Origin: Rubrivivax gelatinosus
GTDB taxonomy: Bacteria; Pseudomonadota; Gammaproteobacteria; Burkholderiales; Burkholderiaceae_C
Assembly (NCBI RefSeq): GCF_004340905.1
Contig: NZ_SLXD01000013.1
Span: forward strand, 124,001-188,000
DNA length: 64,000 nucleotides
Direction of reading: 5' to 3'
In this document: positions 45,107 through 55,800 of the stretch, piece by piece
Numbering within the stretch: the first letter of the stretch is position 1
Layout of the letters: each line of letters starts with the position of its first letter
Notes under the pieces: model-generated
What the model was told of the DNA's origin: nothing
Databases searched by the model: none
Seen by the model: the letters and a program-made list of their open reading frames with translations, nothing else
Translations under genes and position numbers: made by a program

Positions 45107-45781
45107 CTAGGACGCTCGGCGAGTTTTGGTGCCCCGGCGCTGCGCGCCGGCGCGTTTGGCCGCGGGGCGCTTGGCCGCGGGCCCGGGCTTGGCGTCGTCC
45201 TGGGGCAGCGGGCGCGAAACGTCGGCGATCAGCATCAGCGCACGCACCAGGTCCTGCACCGCCTCGGCCAGGTCTTCGGCCGGCTCCAGCGTCTCGATGA
45301 CGGCCACCAGCGCGTCGGCGTCCTCCAGATCGGCGGGGTCGAAGTGGCGGTACAGCAGCGCCAGCGGCTCGACGAGTTCAGGGTCGTCGATCGCCATCAG
45401 CGCCGGGAACAGGTCCATCGCGGCGGCGAAGCCCGCCACCCACGGCAGCACGGCCTCGGACGGCGGCGCGTCTTCGTCGAGCTCGAAGATCCAGGGGTCG
45501 AACCAGTCGCGTTCGGAGACCGCGGTCTCGATCTCGGCGTGGCGCCGGCGCACCAGCGCGTGCAGCTCGGCGGCCGGATAGGCGCCGGGCAGCGCCCGGC
45601 CCTCCAGGTCGGTCACCCAGCGCAGCCACTGCGTCGGCGGCACGGTCTGCGGCTGCAGCACCACGCCGGCGAGAAAGCCGTCGAGGGCCACGGCGTCCAG
45701 CGGCTCCAGCGGCGCGGGCACGCGGTCCAGCAGGTTCTGCAGCCGGGTGAGGTCGGCGTCGGTCAGCGGATTGGTGTTCAT
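45107..45781 (-). CDS. UPF0149/YecA-like protein with basic C-terminal tail
   Basis: This 224-residue protein has the YecA/YgfB core: PLDAVALDGFLAGVVLQPQTVPPTQWL, RDWFDPWIFELDED, LPWVAGFAAAMDLFPAL, DDPELVEPLALLYRHF. The C-terminus is a Lys/Arg/Ala tail (AAKRPAAKRAGAQRRGTKTRR) instead of the SEC-C zinc motif of full-length YecA, so it might bind nucleic acid. Function unknown. Confidence 0.82.
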   Translation of the reverse strand: MNTNPLTDADLTRLQNLLDRVPAPLEPLDAVALDGFLAGVVLQPQTVPPTQWLRWVTDLEGRALPGAYPAAELHALVRRRHAEIETAVSERDWFDPWIFELDEDAPPSEAVLPWVAGFAAAMDLFPALMAIDDPELVEPLALLYRHFDPADLEDADALVAVIETLEPAEDLAEAVQDLVRALMLIADVSRPLPQDDAKPGPAAKRPAAKRAGAQRRGTKTRRAS

Positions 45782-45902
45782 CGGCAGGAACCCGTCCCCT
45801 TGGGTGGGGATGGTCGGTGAAGCGGAGGGCCGCTACATTGCGCGGCCTGAGGAGACGTCGATTGTGGTGCATGCGCCCGCCGTTTCCACAGGTCCCAACG
45901 AC

Positions 45903-45954
45903 GTCCTTTTCGAAGGACTTGCGGGGCCCGCCCTCACCGGCGGGCCTTTTTTTT
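45903..45954 (+). terminator. Stem-loop plus strong intrinsic terminator upstream of mmsA
   Basis: GTCCTT-TTCG-AAGGAC (45903-45918) has a UUCG tetraloop. GGCCCGCC-CTCACC-GGCGGGCC (45925-45946) follows with eight T (45947-45954). No rightward gene ends here: the adjacent UPF0149 gene runs leftward and mmsA begins 99 bp downstream. The terminator must end a short RNA or an mmsA leader. Confidence 0.85.
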
Positions 45955-46052
45955 GCTCGCCGACCGGCCATGCGCCGCGCCGTGCCCGCCCGTCACGGCG
46001 GCGCACTAGACTGCCGCTCACCTCTCGCCTTCCCGTTCAGGAGCCGTTTCCC

Positions 46053-47569
<1,517 letters not shown>

Positions 47570-47573
<4 letters not shown>

Positions 47574-49189
47574 ACGACGACGACGGCCCCCAGGGGCTGG
47601 CCGCGCGGCTGGCCGGGGTGACGCGGCTGCGCGAGGCGGGCGATCTCGCCACCGCACGCGACGCCGCGCGGGCCGTCTTCGCCGACGCCGCGGCCGCCGG
47701 CGCCGACGACATCGCGCTGGAGGCCGGCCTGGCCTGTTACGCGCTGGACCTGCGCCTGGGCGACCACGTCGGCATGCTCGACGACGGCGCGCTGCTGCGC
47801 CCGCGGCTGGAGGCCAGCGGCCGCCGCCGCGAGCTCGGCGACCTGCTGCGCCGCATGGTGCTGTCGGCCTGCGAGCTGGCGCGTTTCGACCTCGCGCTGA
47901 CCGTGGCGCACGACAGCTGCGAAGCCGCGCGCGACCAGGCCGACGACCGCGAACTGGCGCTGTCGCTGGCCGCGCTGGGCGCCTGTTTCGAGCGCATGGG
48001 CGATGCCTGGCAGGGCGAGCGCCTGATGTCCGAGGCGCTGGAGGTCGCGCTGCGCGTTGACGAACCCTACGTGCGCATGGTCGTGCTGAACAACCTGTGC
48101 GCGGTCTGCATCGGGCGCTTCTACCGCATGCGCGGCGTCGACGACGCCGATGCGCTGGCCGCGGTCGAACGTGCCGTCGAGCACGCCCGGGCGGCGCAGG
48201 CGATGTTGCCGGCCATGCCCGACCCGCTGTTCGGCGTCTTCGTCGACGGCAACCTCGGCGAGGCGCTGCTGCATGCCGGCCGCCTCGAGGAAGCCGAGCC
48301 GCTGCTGCACGAGGCCCTGGCGCGCAGCCAGGCCCAGGGCTTTCACGCCCAGACCTGGCGCATCACCTGCTCGATCGCCGAGCTGGAGATCAAGCACGGG
48401 CTGCTGCACGAGGCCCTGGCGCGGCTCGACGCGATCGGCCCGGCGGCCATCGCCGCCCGGCAGCACGCGACGCTGATCCGCCTGCACCAGGCGATCTACC
48501 GCGCCGCGCGCGATCTCGGAGACACCTTCCGCGCGCTGCGGGCGCTGGAGGCCCACGAGCGCCTGGAGCGCGAGCGCGCGACGCGCCAGCTGCGCGCCCA
48601 GTCCGAACTCTTCGTCACGCGAGCCGAGACCGACCGCGTGCGCCAGGAGGCGCTGGCCGCGCGTGAACACGCCCGGCGCTTCCGCGACGAGGCCCGGCGC
48701 GACGCGCTCACCGGCCTGGCCAACCGCCGCGACCTGCAGGAGCAGCTGCCGGCGCGGCTGGTGGCCGCGGCCGCGCAGCAGCGGCCGGTGTCGCTGGCCG
48801 TCATCGACCTGGACCACTTCAAACGCATCAACGACCGCCACGGCCATGCGCAGGGCGACCGGGTGCTCGTGTCGATCGCACGCCTGCTGCGCGATGCCCT
48901 GCGCCAGAGCGACGTGCTGGCGCGCGTGGGGGGCGAGGAGTTCGTCGTCGTGCTGTTCGACACCTCGCCGGCGGGGGCCTTCGAGGTGCTCGAGCGCCTG
49001 CGCCACCGCGTCGAGGCCCACGCCTGGGAGGGCGATGCCGAGGGCCTGGCGGTGACGCTGTCCGTCGGCGTCGCCCACGCGCCGGGCTACGACCTGGTGC
49101 CGCTGTTCGAGCGTGCCGATCGTGCGCTCTACCGCGCCAAGGCCGAGGGCCGCAACCGGCTCGTCGTCGCCGAGCCGGCAGGCGCCTAG
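47570..49189 (+). CDS. Diguanylate cyclase with N-terminal helical-repeat sensor
   Basis: This 539-residue protein has a TPR-like helical N-terminus (residues 1-340), a coiled-coil linker (RLERERATRQLRAQSELF) and a C-terminal GGDEF domain with active motif GGEEF (454-458). An RxxD I-site (R445-D448) lies five residues upstream, predicting product inhibition. It makes c-di-GMP. It is translationally coupled to mmsA by GTGA overlap; stop overlaps the convergent ABC permease stop by 4 bp. Confidence 0.9.
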
Positions 49190-49998
49190 AGTTTCTCGGT
49201 CTCGCCGCTGCGCGGCTGCCAGCGCATCAGCCGGCGCTCGGCGAAGCCGACCACGGCGTCCAGCGCCAGCGCGAAGGCCGTCAGCACGACGATGCCGGCC
49301 ATCACCGTGTTGATGTCGAAGGTGCCCTCGGCCTGCAGGATCAGGTAGCCCACGCCCTGCGCCGAACCGAGGTACTCGCCGACCACCGCGCCGACGAAGG
49401 CCATGCCGACGCTGGTGTGCAGGCTGCTGAACACCCAGCTCGTCGCGCTGGGCAGGTAGACGTGGCGCAGCAACTGCCGGCGGCTGGCGCCCAGCATGCG
49501 GGCGTTGGCCAGCACCACCGGGCTCACCTCCTTGACGCCCTGGTAGACGTTGAAGAAGACGATGAAGAACACCAGCGTCACGCCCAGCGCGACCTTGGAG
49601 CCCACGCCCAGGCCGAACCAGACGGCGAAGATCGGCGCCAGGATGATGCGAGGCATCGAGTTCAGCGCCTTGACGTAGGGCTCGAGGATGGCCGAGGCCG
49701 TCGGCGCCAGCGCCAGCCACATGCCGGTGGCCAGGCCGCTGGCCGCGCCGATGGCGAAGGCCAGCACCGTCTCCAGCAGCGTGATGCCGAGGTGGCGGTA
49801 GATGTCGGCGTCGGTGACGAACCAGGCCCAGACCCGTTGCAGCACCTTCAGCGGCTCGCCGAAGAAGAAGGCTGCCTGCTGGTCGTCGGCGAACAGGAAG
49901 GGCGGCACCAGCCCGGGCACCGTCATCAGGTGCCAGAAGCCGAACACGGCCGCCAGCAGCGCGAGCTGCGCGGCGCGCAGACCCAGCCCGCGTCCCAT
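49186..49998 (-). CDS. ABC transporter permease (SsuC/TauC family)
   Basis: This 270-residue inner-membrane protein has several transmembrane segments and the EAA loop region NARMLGASRRQLLRHVYLPSAT, which contacts the ATPase. It belongs to the family of sulfonate, nitrate and pyrimidine-precursor importers. The start overlaps the ATPase stop by 1 bp (TGATG). Confidence 0.92.
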   Translation of the reverse strand: MGRGLGLRAAQLALLAAVFGFWHLMTVPGLVPPFLFADDQQAAFFFGEPLKVLQRVWAWFVTDADIYRHLGITLLETVLAFAIGAASGLATGMWLALAPTASAILEPYVKALNSMPRIILAPIFAVWFGLGVGSKVALGVTLVFFIVFFNVYQGVKEVSPVVLANARMLGASRRQLLRHVYLPSATSWVFSSLHTSVGMAFVGAVVGEYLGSAQGVGYLILQAEGTFDINTVMAGIVVLTAFALALDAVVGFAERRLMRWQPRSGETEKL

Positions 49999-50825
49999 CA
50001 CGCGCCCTCCAGCTGCTGCGCGTAGCCTTTGAGCACTTCCTCGCGCAGCACGTCCCAGATCGCGGCGTGCAGCTCGATGAAACGCGGCGTGGTCTTGATC
50101 TCGGCGACGTCGCGCGGGCGCGGGATGTCGATGCTGAACTCGCCGATCGGCCGCGCCGCCGGGCCCGCGGACAGCACGACGACGCGGTCGCTCATCGCGA
50201 TCGCCTCGTCCAGGTCGTGGGTGATGAACAGCACCGCCTTGCGCTTCTCGGCCCACAGCGCGAGCACCTCGTTTTCCATCAGCTGGCGGGTCTGGATGTC
50301 CAGCGCGCTGAACGGCTCGTCCATCAGGATCACGTCGGGGTCCAGCGCCAGCATCTGCGCGAGGCTCACGCGTTTGCGCATGCCGCCGGAGAGCTGGTGC
50401 GGGTAGCGGTCGCCGAAGAGCCCCAGGCCGACGCGGCGCAGCCAGGCCTCGGCGATCTCGCGCGCACGCGGCTCGGCGCGGAACTCCAGCCCGGCCATCA
50501 CGTTGCCCAGCGCGGTGCGCCAGGGCATCAGGCTCTCGGCCTGAAACATGTAGCCGGCGCGTGTGTTCAGGCCCGCCAGCGGCCGGCCGAAGCACTCGAC
50601 GCTGCCGGTGCTCGGCGCCAGCAGCCCGGCGGCGACGTTGAGCAGCGTGCTCTTGCCGCAGCCGGTGGGGCCGACGACCGAGACGAACTCGCCGGCGCCG
50701 ACGCCGAGGTCGACGTCGCGCACCGCGGTGTAGCGCTGGCCGGGCGCGTGGCGGCTGACGAAGGTGCAGGAGACGCCGCGCAGCACGAGTGCGGGCGGGC
50801 CGGACGGACGGTCGAGGTCGGACAT
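49998..50825 (-). CDS. ABC transporter ATP-binding protein (SsuB/TauB family)
   Basis: This 275-residue ATPase has Walker A VGPTGCGKSTLL, signature LSGGMRKRVSLA, Walker B VILMDEPFSALD and the H-loop LFITHDLDEAI. It powers the importer with the permease and receptor. It follows the substrate-binding gene with a gap of about 41 bp. Confidence 0.93.
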   Translation of the reverse strand: MSDLDRPSGPPALVLRGVSCTFVSRHAPGQRYTAVRDVDLGVGAGEFVSVVGPTGCGKSTLLNVAAGLLAPSTGSVECFGRPLAGLNTRAGYMFQAESLMPWRTALGNVMAGLEFRAEPRAREIAEAWLRRVGLGLFGDRYPHQLSGGMRKRVSLAQMLALDPDVILMDEPFSALDIQTRQLMENEVLALWAEKRKAVLFITHDLDEAIAMSDRVVVLSAGPAARPIGEFSIDIPRPRDVAEIKTTPRFIELHAAIWDVLREEVLKGYAQQLEGA

Positions 50826-50866
50826 GCGGTTGCCAGAGAGCGCGGCGGCGCGGTGCCGCCGCCGGT

Positions 50867-51898
50867 TCAGCCCTGCGGGTACTTCGTGTTCGCGCGCCTG
50901 ACGAAGTCGTTCGTCCAGGCGGCGGGCAGGTCGAACTTCGCGCCCTTGAGCGACTCGTCGATGCTCTGCAGCGCACGCAGCGCGGTCGCCGCGCCGGCCT
51001 CGGGGATCGTGCCGTCGGGCGACAGCGCGCCCTTGGCGGCGAGGAAGGCGTCGACGTAGACCGCGCGGTCGCCGAGCTGGTAGCTCTCGGGCACCGCCTT
51101 GATGATGTCGCCGGCCCCGGCCTTCTGGATCCACTTGTCGGCGCGCACGATGGCGTTGGCCAGCGCCTGCACGGTGGCCGGGTTGCGGTCCACGAACGCC
51201 TGCGGCGCGTACAGGCAGCCGGCCGGCATCGGCCCGCCGAAGAGCCTGTCGGCCTCGGCGACGATGCGGGTGTCCGAGACGATGCGGATCTCGTTGCCGC
51301 GGCGCAGCAGCGAGATCACCGGGTCGAGGTTGCTGATCGCGTCGATCTGGCCGGCACGCATCGCCGCCACCGCGCCCTGCGACGCGCCGACGCCGACGAT
51401 GGACACCTCGCTCGGCTTGAGCCCGGCGCGCGCCAGGAAGTAGTTGACCATCACGTTGGTCGACGAGCCCGGCGCCGTGACGCCGATCTTCCTGCCCTTC
51501 AGGTCCGCCGGCGTGCGGTAGCCGGCCATCGTCTTCGGGTTCAGCCCCAGCACCACCTGCGGCGCGCGGCCCTGCAGCACGAAGGCGCGCAGGCGCTGGC
51601 CCTTGGCCTGCATGTTGACCGTGTGCTCGAAGGCGCCGGAGACGACGTCCGCACTGCCGCCGATCAGCGCGCGCAGCGCCTGCGCGCCGCCGGCGAAGTC
51701 GACGATCGACACGTCCAGGCCCTCGGCCTTGAAGTAGCCCAGCTGCTCGGCCACGGTCAGCGGCAGGTAATACAGCAGGTTCTTGCCGCCGACGGCCAGC
51801 GTCAGCTTCGGCTTCTCGAGCGTCTGTGCGCGGACGAACGCCGGCATGGCGATCGCAGTCGCGCCGGCGGCGAGGAGGAGGTGGCGACGGGTGCTCAT
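50867..51898 (-). CDS. ABC substrate-binding protein (NMT1/TauA/SsuA type)
   Basis: This 343-residue periplasmic protein has signal MSTRRHLLLAAGATAIAMPAFVRAQ, with a twin-arginine-like start, and the NMT1 fold (LTLAVGGKNLLYYLPLTVAEQLGYF, VSIVDFAGGAQALRALIGGSADVVSG). Candidate ligands are sulfonates, taurine, nitrate or HMP; none is established. First gene of the leftward importer operon. The 256 bp on its other side (51899-52154) hold no gene; an AT-richer patch around 52040-52110 and the short dyad TCCAGA/TCTGGA at 52076-52099 probably belong to the trhA promoter region. Confidence 0.9.
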   Translation of the reverse strand: MSTRRHLLLAAGATAIAMPAFVRAQTLEKPKLTLAVGGKNLLYYLPLTVAEQLGYFKAEGLDVSIVDFAGGAQALRALIGGSADVVSGAFEHTVNMQAKGQRLRAFVLQGRAPQVVLGLNPKTMAGYRTPADLKGRKIGVTAPGSSTNVMVNYFLARAGLKPSEVSIVGVGASQGAVAAMRAGQIDAISNLDPVISLLRRGNEIRIVSDTRIVAEADRLFGGPMPAGCLYAPQAFVDRNPATVQALANAIVRADKWIQKAGAGDIIKAVPESYQLGDRAVYVDAFLAAKGALSPDGTIPEAGAATALRALQSIDESLKGAKFDLPAAWTNDFVRRANTKYPQG

Positions 51899-52154
51899 GC
51901 ACCGACTCTAGCCCAGGCCCGGCGGGCCGCCTCTGCGTGCGATCCAGGAGTCGTGCCGCGCCTGTCGCCTGCGCGGCAGGGCCGCGATGAGCGATCAGGG
52001 CATACCCTTGTGGCCTCCGGGTTGTGGCGCCCAGGCGGCTTTTGCGGATAAATTGGGCTCAACTGTCGGCATCTTCCAGACCTTCTGTTTGATCTGGAGA
52101 GGCTTGGTTACCAAATCCCTGGCGCAGCATCGCTGCTGCTGCCGAATACACGTC

Positions 52155-52802
52155 ATGAGCACGATCACTGCCCGCCCCCAGACGCTGGCCGAGGAGATCG
52201 CCAACACGATCAGCCACGGCATCGGGTTCCTGCTCGCGGTGGCCTCGCTGCCGATCCTGGTCCTGTTCTCGGGCCAGCACGCCGGCGTGAGGTACGTCGT
52301 CGGCGCCAGCGTCTTCTCGGTCACGATGATGGTGCTGTACCTGGCTTCGTCCGTGTACCACGCGCTGCCACCCGGCCGCGTCAAGCAGTGGTTCCAGCGC
52401 CTGGACCACGCGGCGATCTTTCTCTTCATCGCCGGCAGCTACACGCCGTTCGCGCTCGGGCCGCTGCACGGGGCCTGGGGCTGGTCGCTGCTGGCCGCGG
52501 TGTGGTCGATCGCCATCGTCGGCATCGTCGCCAAGGCCTTCGACCGGCTCGCCCATCCGCTGTGGTCGACCGGGCTGTACGTCGGCATGGGCTGGCTGGT
52601 GCTGGTGGCGATCGGGCCGCTGGTCGAACGCATGGCGACCGGCGGGCTGGTGCTGCTGGTGGCCGGCGGCGTGGCCTACACGGGCGGTGCGGTCTTCTAC
52701 CTGCTCGACAGCCGGATGCGCTTTGCGCACTTCGTCTGGCACCTGTTCGTCATCGCCGGAAGCGTCTGCCACTTCTTTGCCGCGCTGCTGCACGCGGCCT
52801 GA
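52155..52802 (+). CDS. trhA: Hemolysin III / TrhA family membrane protein
   Basis: This 215-residue PAQR-like membrane protein has seven predicted transmembrane segments and conserved metal-ligand motifs SHGIGF near the start, SSVYHAL, and HFVWHLFVIAGSVCHFFAAL. E. coli TrhA (YqfA) maintains membrane energetics; a hemolytic role is not established for this family here. It ends 3 bp before the convergent CHAT gene. Confidence 0.88.
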   Translation: MSTITARPQTLAEEIANTISHGIGFLLAVASLPILVLFSGQHAGVRYVVGASVFSVTMMVLYLASSVYHALPPGRVKQWFQRLDHAAIFLFIAGSYTPFALGPLHGAWGWSLLAAVWSIAIVGIVAKAFDRLAHPLWSTGLYVGMGWLVLVAIGPLVERMATGGLVLLVAGGVAYTGGAVFYLLDSRMRFAHFVWHLFVIAGSVCHFFAALLHAA

Positions 52803-52805
52803 TCC

Positions 52806-55800
52806 TCATCGCCCGGCCCAGCCGCGCAGCAGCGCCAGCAGCGCCTCGGCGGCCGCCTGCGCCGGCGCACCGCGGTGCCGCATCCACGGCAGCACGAGGA
52901 AGGTGGCCTGGTCGGCCACCGAGCCCCAGTGTTTGACGCCGGGCACCCGGGCGTGCAGGTCCTCGTAACGCGCGCGGATCGCCGGCAGACGCCCGGCCAG
53001 CCCCGTGTCCGGGTCGTCGGCGTGGCCCAGCGCCTGCAGCAGCTCCAGCTCGACCAGGCCGGCCGCGGCCCAGAACTCGGGCTGCTCGGCCATGCGCCGC
53101 TCCAGTGAATGCCGGATCTCGGCCACCTGCTCGTCGGCCAGCCCGGGCCAGTCGCGCTCGGCGGCGTGCAGCGCGATCTCGGCGGCCAGCCGGTTGCTGC
53201 CGGGATAGAACAGCTCGGCACTGCGCTGCTGCCGCGCCAGCGCCTCGGCCTGGGCGTAGGCGGCGTGCATCGCCCGCATCGCCGCCTGTGCGGCCTCCGC
53301 GTCTTCGGCCACCCGCTCGAGCATCACGCTGCGTTTGTGTGCCGAACCGACCAGCGACCAGCGTTCGATCGTCGGCTGCAGCGCGACGAGTCGCTGCAGC
53401 TGCTCCAGCGCCGCCCCGATCGTGCGCCGGGCCTCGGCCAGCGCCGAGGCGGGCGTGCCGGCGGCCCGCGCCGCCCGCCGCGGGGCTTTCGCAGGCGCCG
53501 CCTGGGCGGCTTCGCGGCCGGCGCGTTCGACATCCGCCCAGGCCTGGCGCACGCGCAGGTTGGCCAGCTGTTCGGCCGCGCGCAGCGAAGCGCTGCCGTC
53601 GTTGGCCTCCAGCGCGCGTTCGTACCAGCCGATCGCACGCTGGCGCTCGCCGTTTTCGCTCCAGGCCAGGCCGAAGGCCTCGGCGACGGCGCCCATGCCG
53701 CCCCACGGCGGCTGGAAGCGTGTCTCCAGCGCCTGCAGCCGCACGCTGCGTGCCGGGGCGTCCTCGGGGCGACCGAACTTCGCGTCGAGCGCGATCTCCT
53801 CGAGCGCCAGCGCCAGCCCGACCGGCGACGAGATCTCGTCGGCCTCTCGTGCGCCGGCCTCGGCGGCCGCCTGGGCGTCCGCGGTGGCGGCGCGCCAGCG
53901 CCAGTCCGGATCGCCGTAACACTGGTAGGCCGCCCAGGTGTTGCCGCCGACGCGCCAGGCCGCCACGCGCGCCAGCGCGACCGCTTCGATGAAGGGCTGG
54001 CCGTCGAGCAGCGCGCGGTACAGCGCCGTCGCGAAGGCTTCCGCTGGCGCGTCCTCGACGGCCCAGCCGGCGGCGATGACGCAGCGCACGCCGATCTCGA
54101 TCAGCGCCTCGGCCACGGTGGCGGCGAAGTTCACGTGCTCGGCGCGCGGCGTGACCAGCAGCTGCTGGTCGTCGCGCCGCGCCAGGTGGCAGCAGTTGAC
54201 GAACACCAGCTCGGGCACGGTGCGCATGGCCTTGATCTCGGCGGCTCCGAGCACCGTGCCGCCGGACAGCACGACGCCGCCGGTCCTGCCCGGTTCGCCG
54301 TGGCCGGCGATGTGCACGATGCGGTAGCGGCGCTCCAGCAGCGCGTTGACGATGGGCAGCGCCTCGTAGCCGCCTTGCGTCTCGCCGGCAATCAGCGCGT
54401 TGACGCGTTGCGCGCCGACGCCGTCGGCGCCGCGCAGCAGCGCCGCGACCGCGGCGGCCTCGCGCCGGGCACCGTCCAGCCGCGCGTAGTTCTTCGGCGC
54501 GCACGACGGTTCGCCGACGATCAGCACGTCGTCGTCGGCGCCGGCGTCGACGACCGTCTCTCGCGGCGTGCGGGTGCGCAGCTTGCGCAGCAGCCGGCAG
54601 CGGATCGCCCAGGGGCGCGTGTCGGCCCCCGGTTCGTCCGATCGCGGGGTGTCCAGCAGTTCCCATGGAATGCCGGCGGTGGCGGAGTCGACCTCCAGCA
54701 CCGTGTTCGTCGTGCCGCCGAGGAAGGGTTCGAGTTCCACCGGCACCAGCAGCTGGAACAGCGTGCGCCCGAGTTGCGGGTTGTCGTTGTCGTCGCGGGC
54801 GGCACAGGCGACGATCTCGGCGATCAGCTTGCGCTGCGTCTGGCGCGCGCGCAGCTCGCTGCGGGCACGGCTGGAGTCGAGCGTGAAGTCGATGAAACCG
54901 TCCTGCGGCGAGGACACGCGGATGAAGTCGTAGTCGGCGCCGCGGTAGGCGTCCAGCGAACGGCGCAGCGCGCCCAGCCCGCTCTCGACCCGTGCGTCGA
55001 CCTCCAGCATGCCCGGCGACGCGGTCGCGAGCACGCGCAGCCCTCGCCAGGCCTCGGCGGCGCGTTCGAGGAACAGCTCGACCAGCGTCAGGCGCGGCAC
55101 GCTTGGCCAGCCGACGCGCGCGAGCAGTTCGTTGGCGTCGCGCACGCCCTGCGCGATCGCACGCGCGGCACTGCCCGGCGAGACGCCCAGCCCGCCGCTG
55201 CCCAGCAGCGTGGCGGCGATCTCGAAGCCCGCGGCCGGCCCCTGCGCACCCTCGGCCACGCGCTGCGCCCAGGCCAGCACGCCCCGGCGCACGCTGTCGG
55301 CGAGTTCGCTGCCGGACAGCCCGCCTTCGGGGCCCAGGCCGACGACGATCACCGCCTCCGGTCGCGGCACCAGCGCGCCGCTGTCGGCCAGCGGCGACGG
55401 GTTGAGGAACACCTGGCAGCTGCCCCGCGTGTTCGGATAGAGGCCGACGCCCAGCGCCTGGTGCATCGCGCCGCCGATCATGCGGTCGACCGCACGTTCG
55501 GTGCCCTCCAGGCGCAGCGACTCGTAGTGGCCGACGAGCAGCGGCTGGCGCACGAAACACAGGTTGCCGTTGTGCACCGTGACGCGCAGCGGCGTCGAGC
55601 GCGCGGCCACCTCTCCGGCGGCCGGCAGCAGGAACACCGAGGCGGCGGCGCCCGCGGGCAGCGCGTCGGCCGCCGAACCGCTGCGTGCCGGGCGGCTGCG
55701 CACGTGCTGCGGCGCGGCCGCGCCGCGTGTCGTGGCCGACAAGGGCTTCAGCCGCGTGGTGTCGCCGCGCTGCAGCAGCTCCTCGTAGGCCTCGAAGGCC

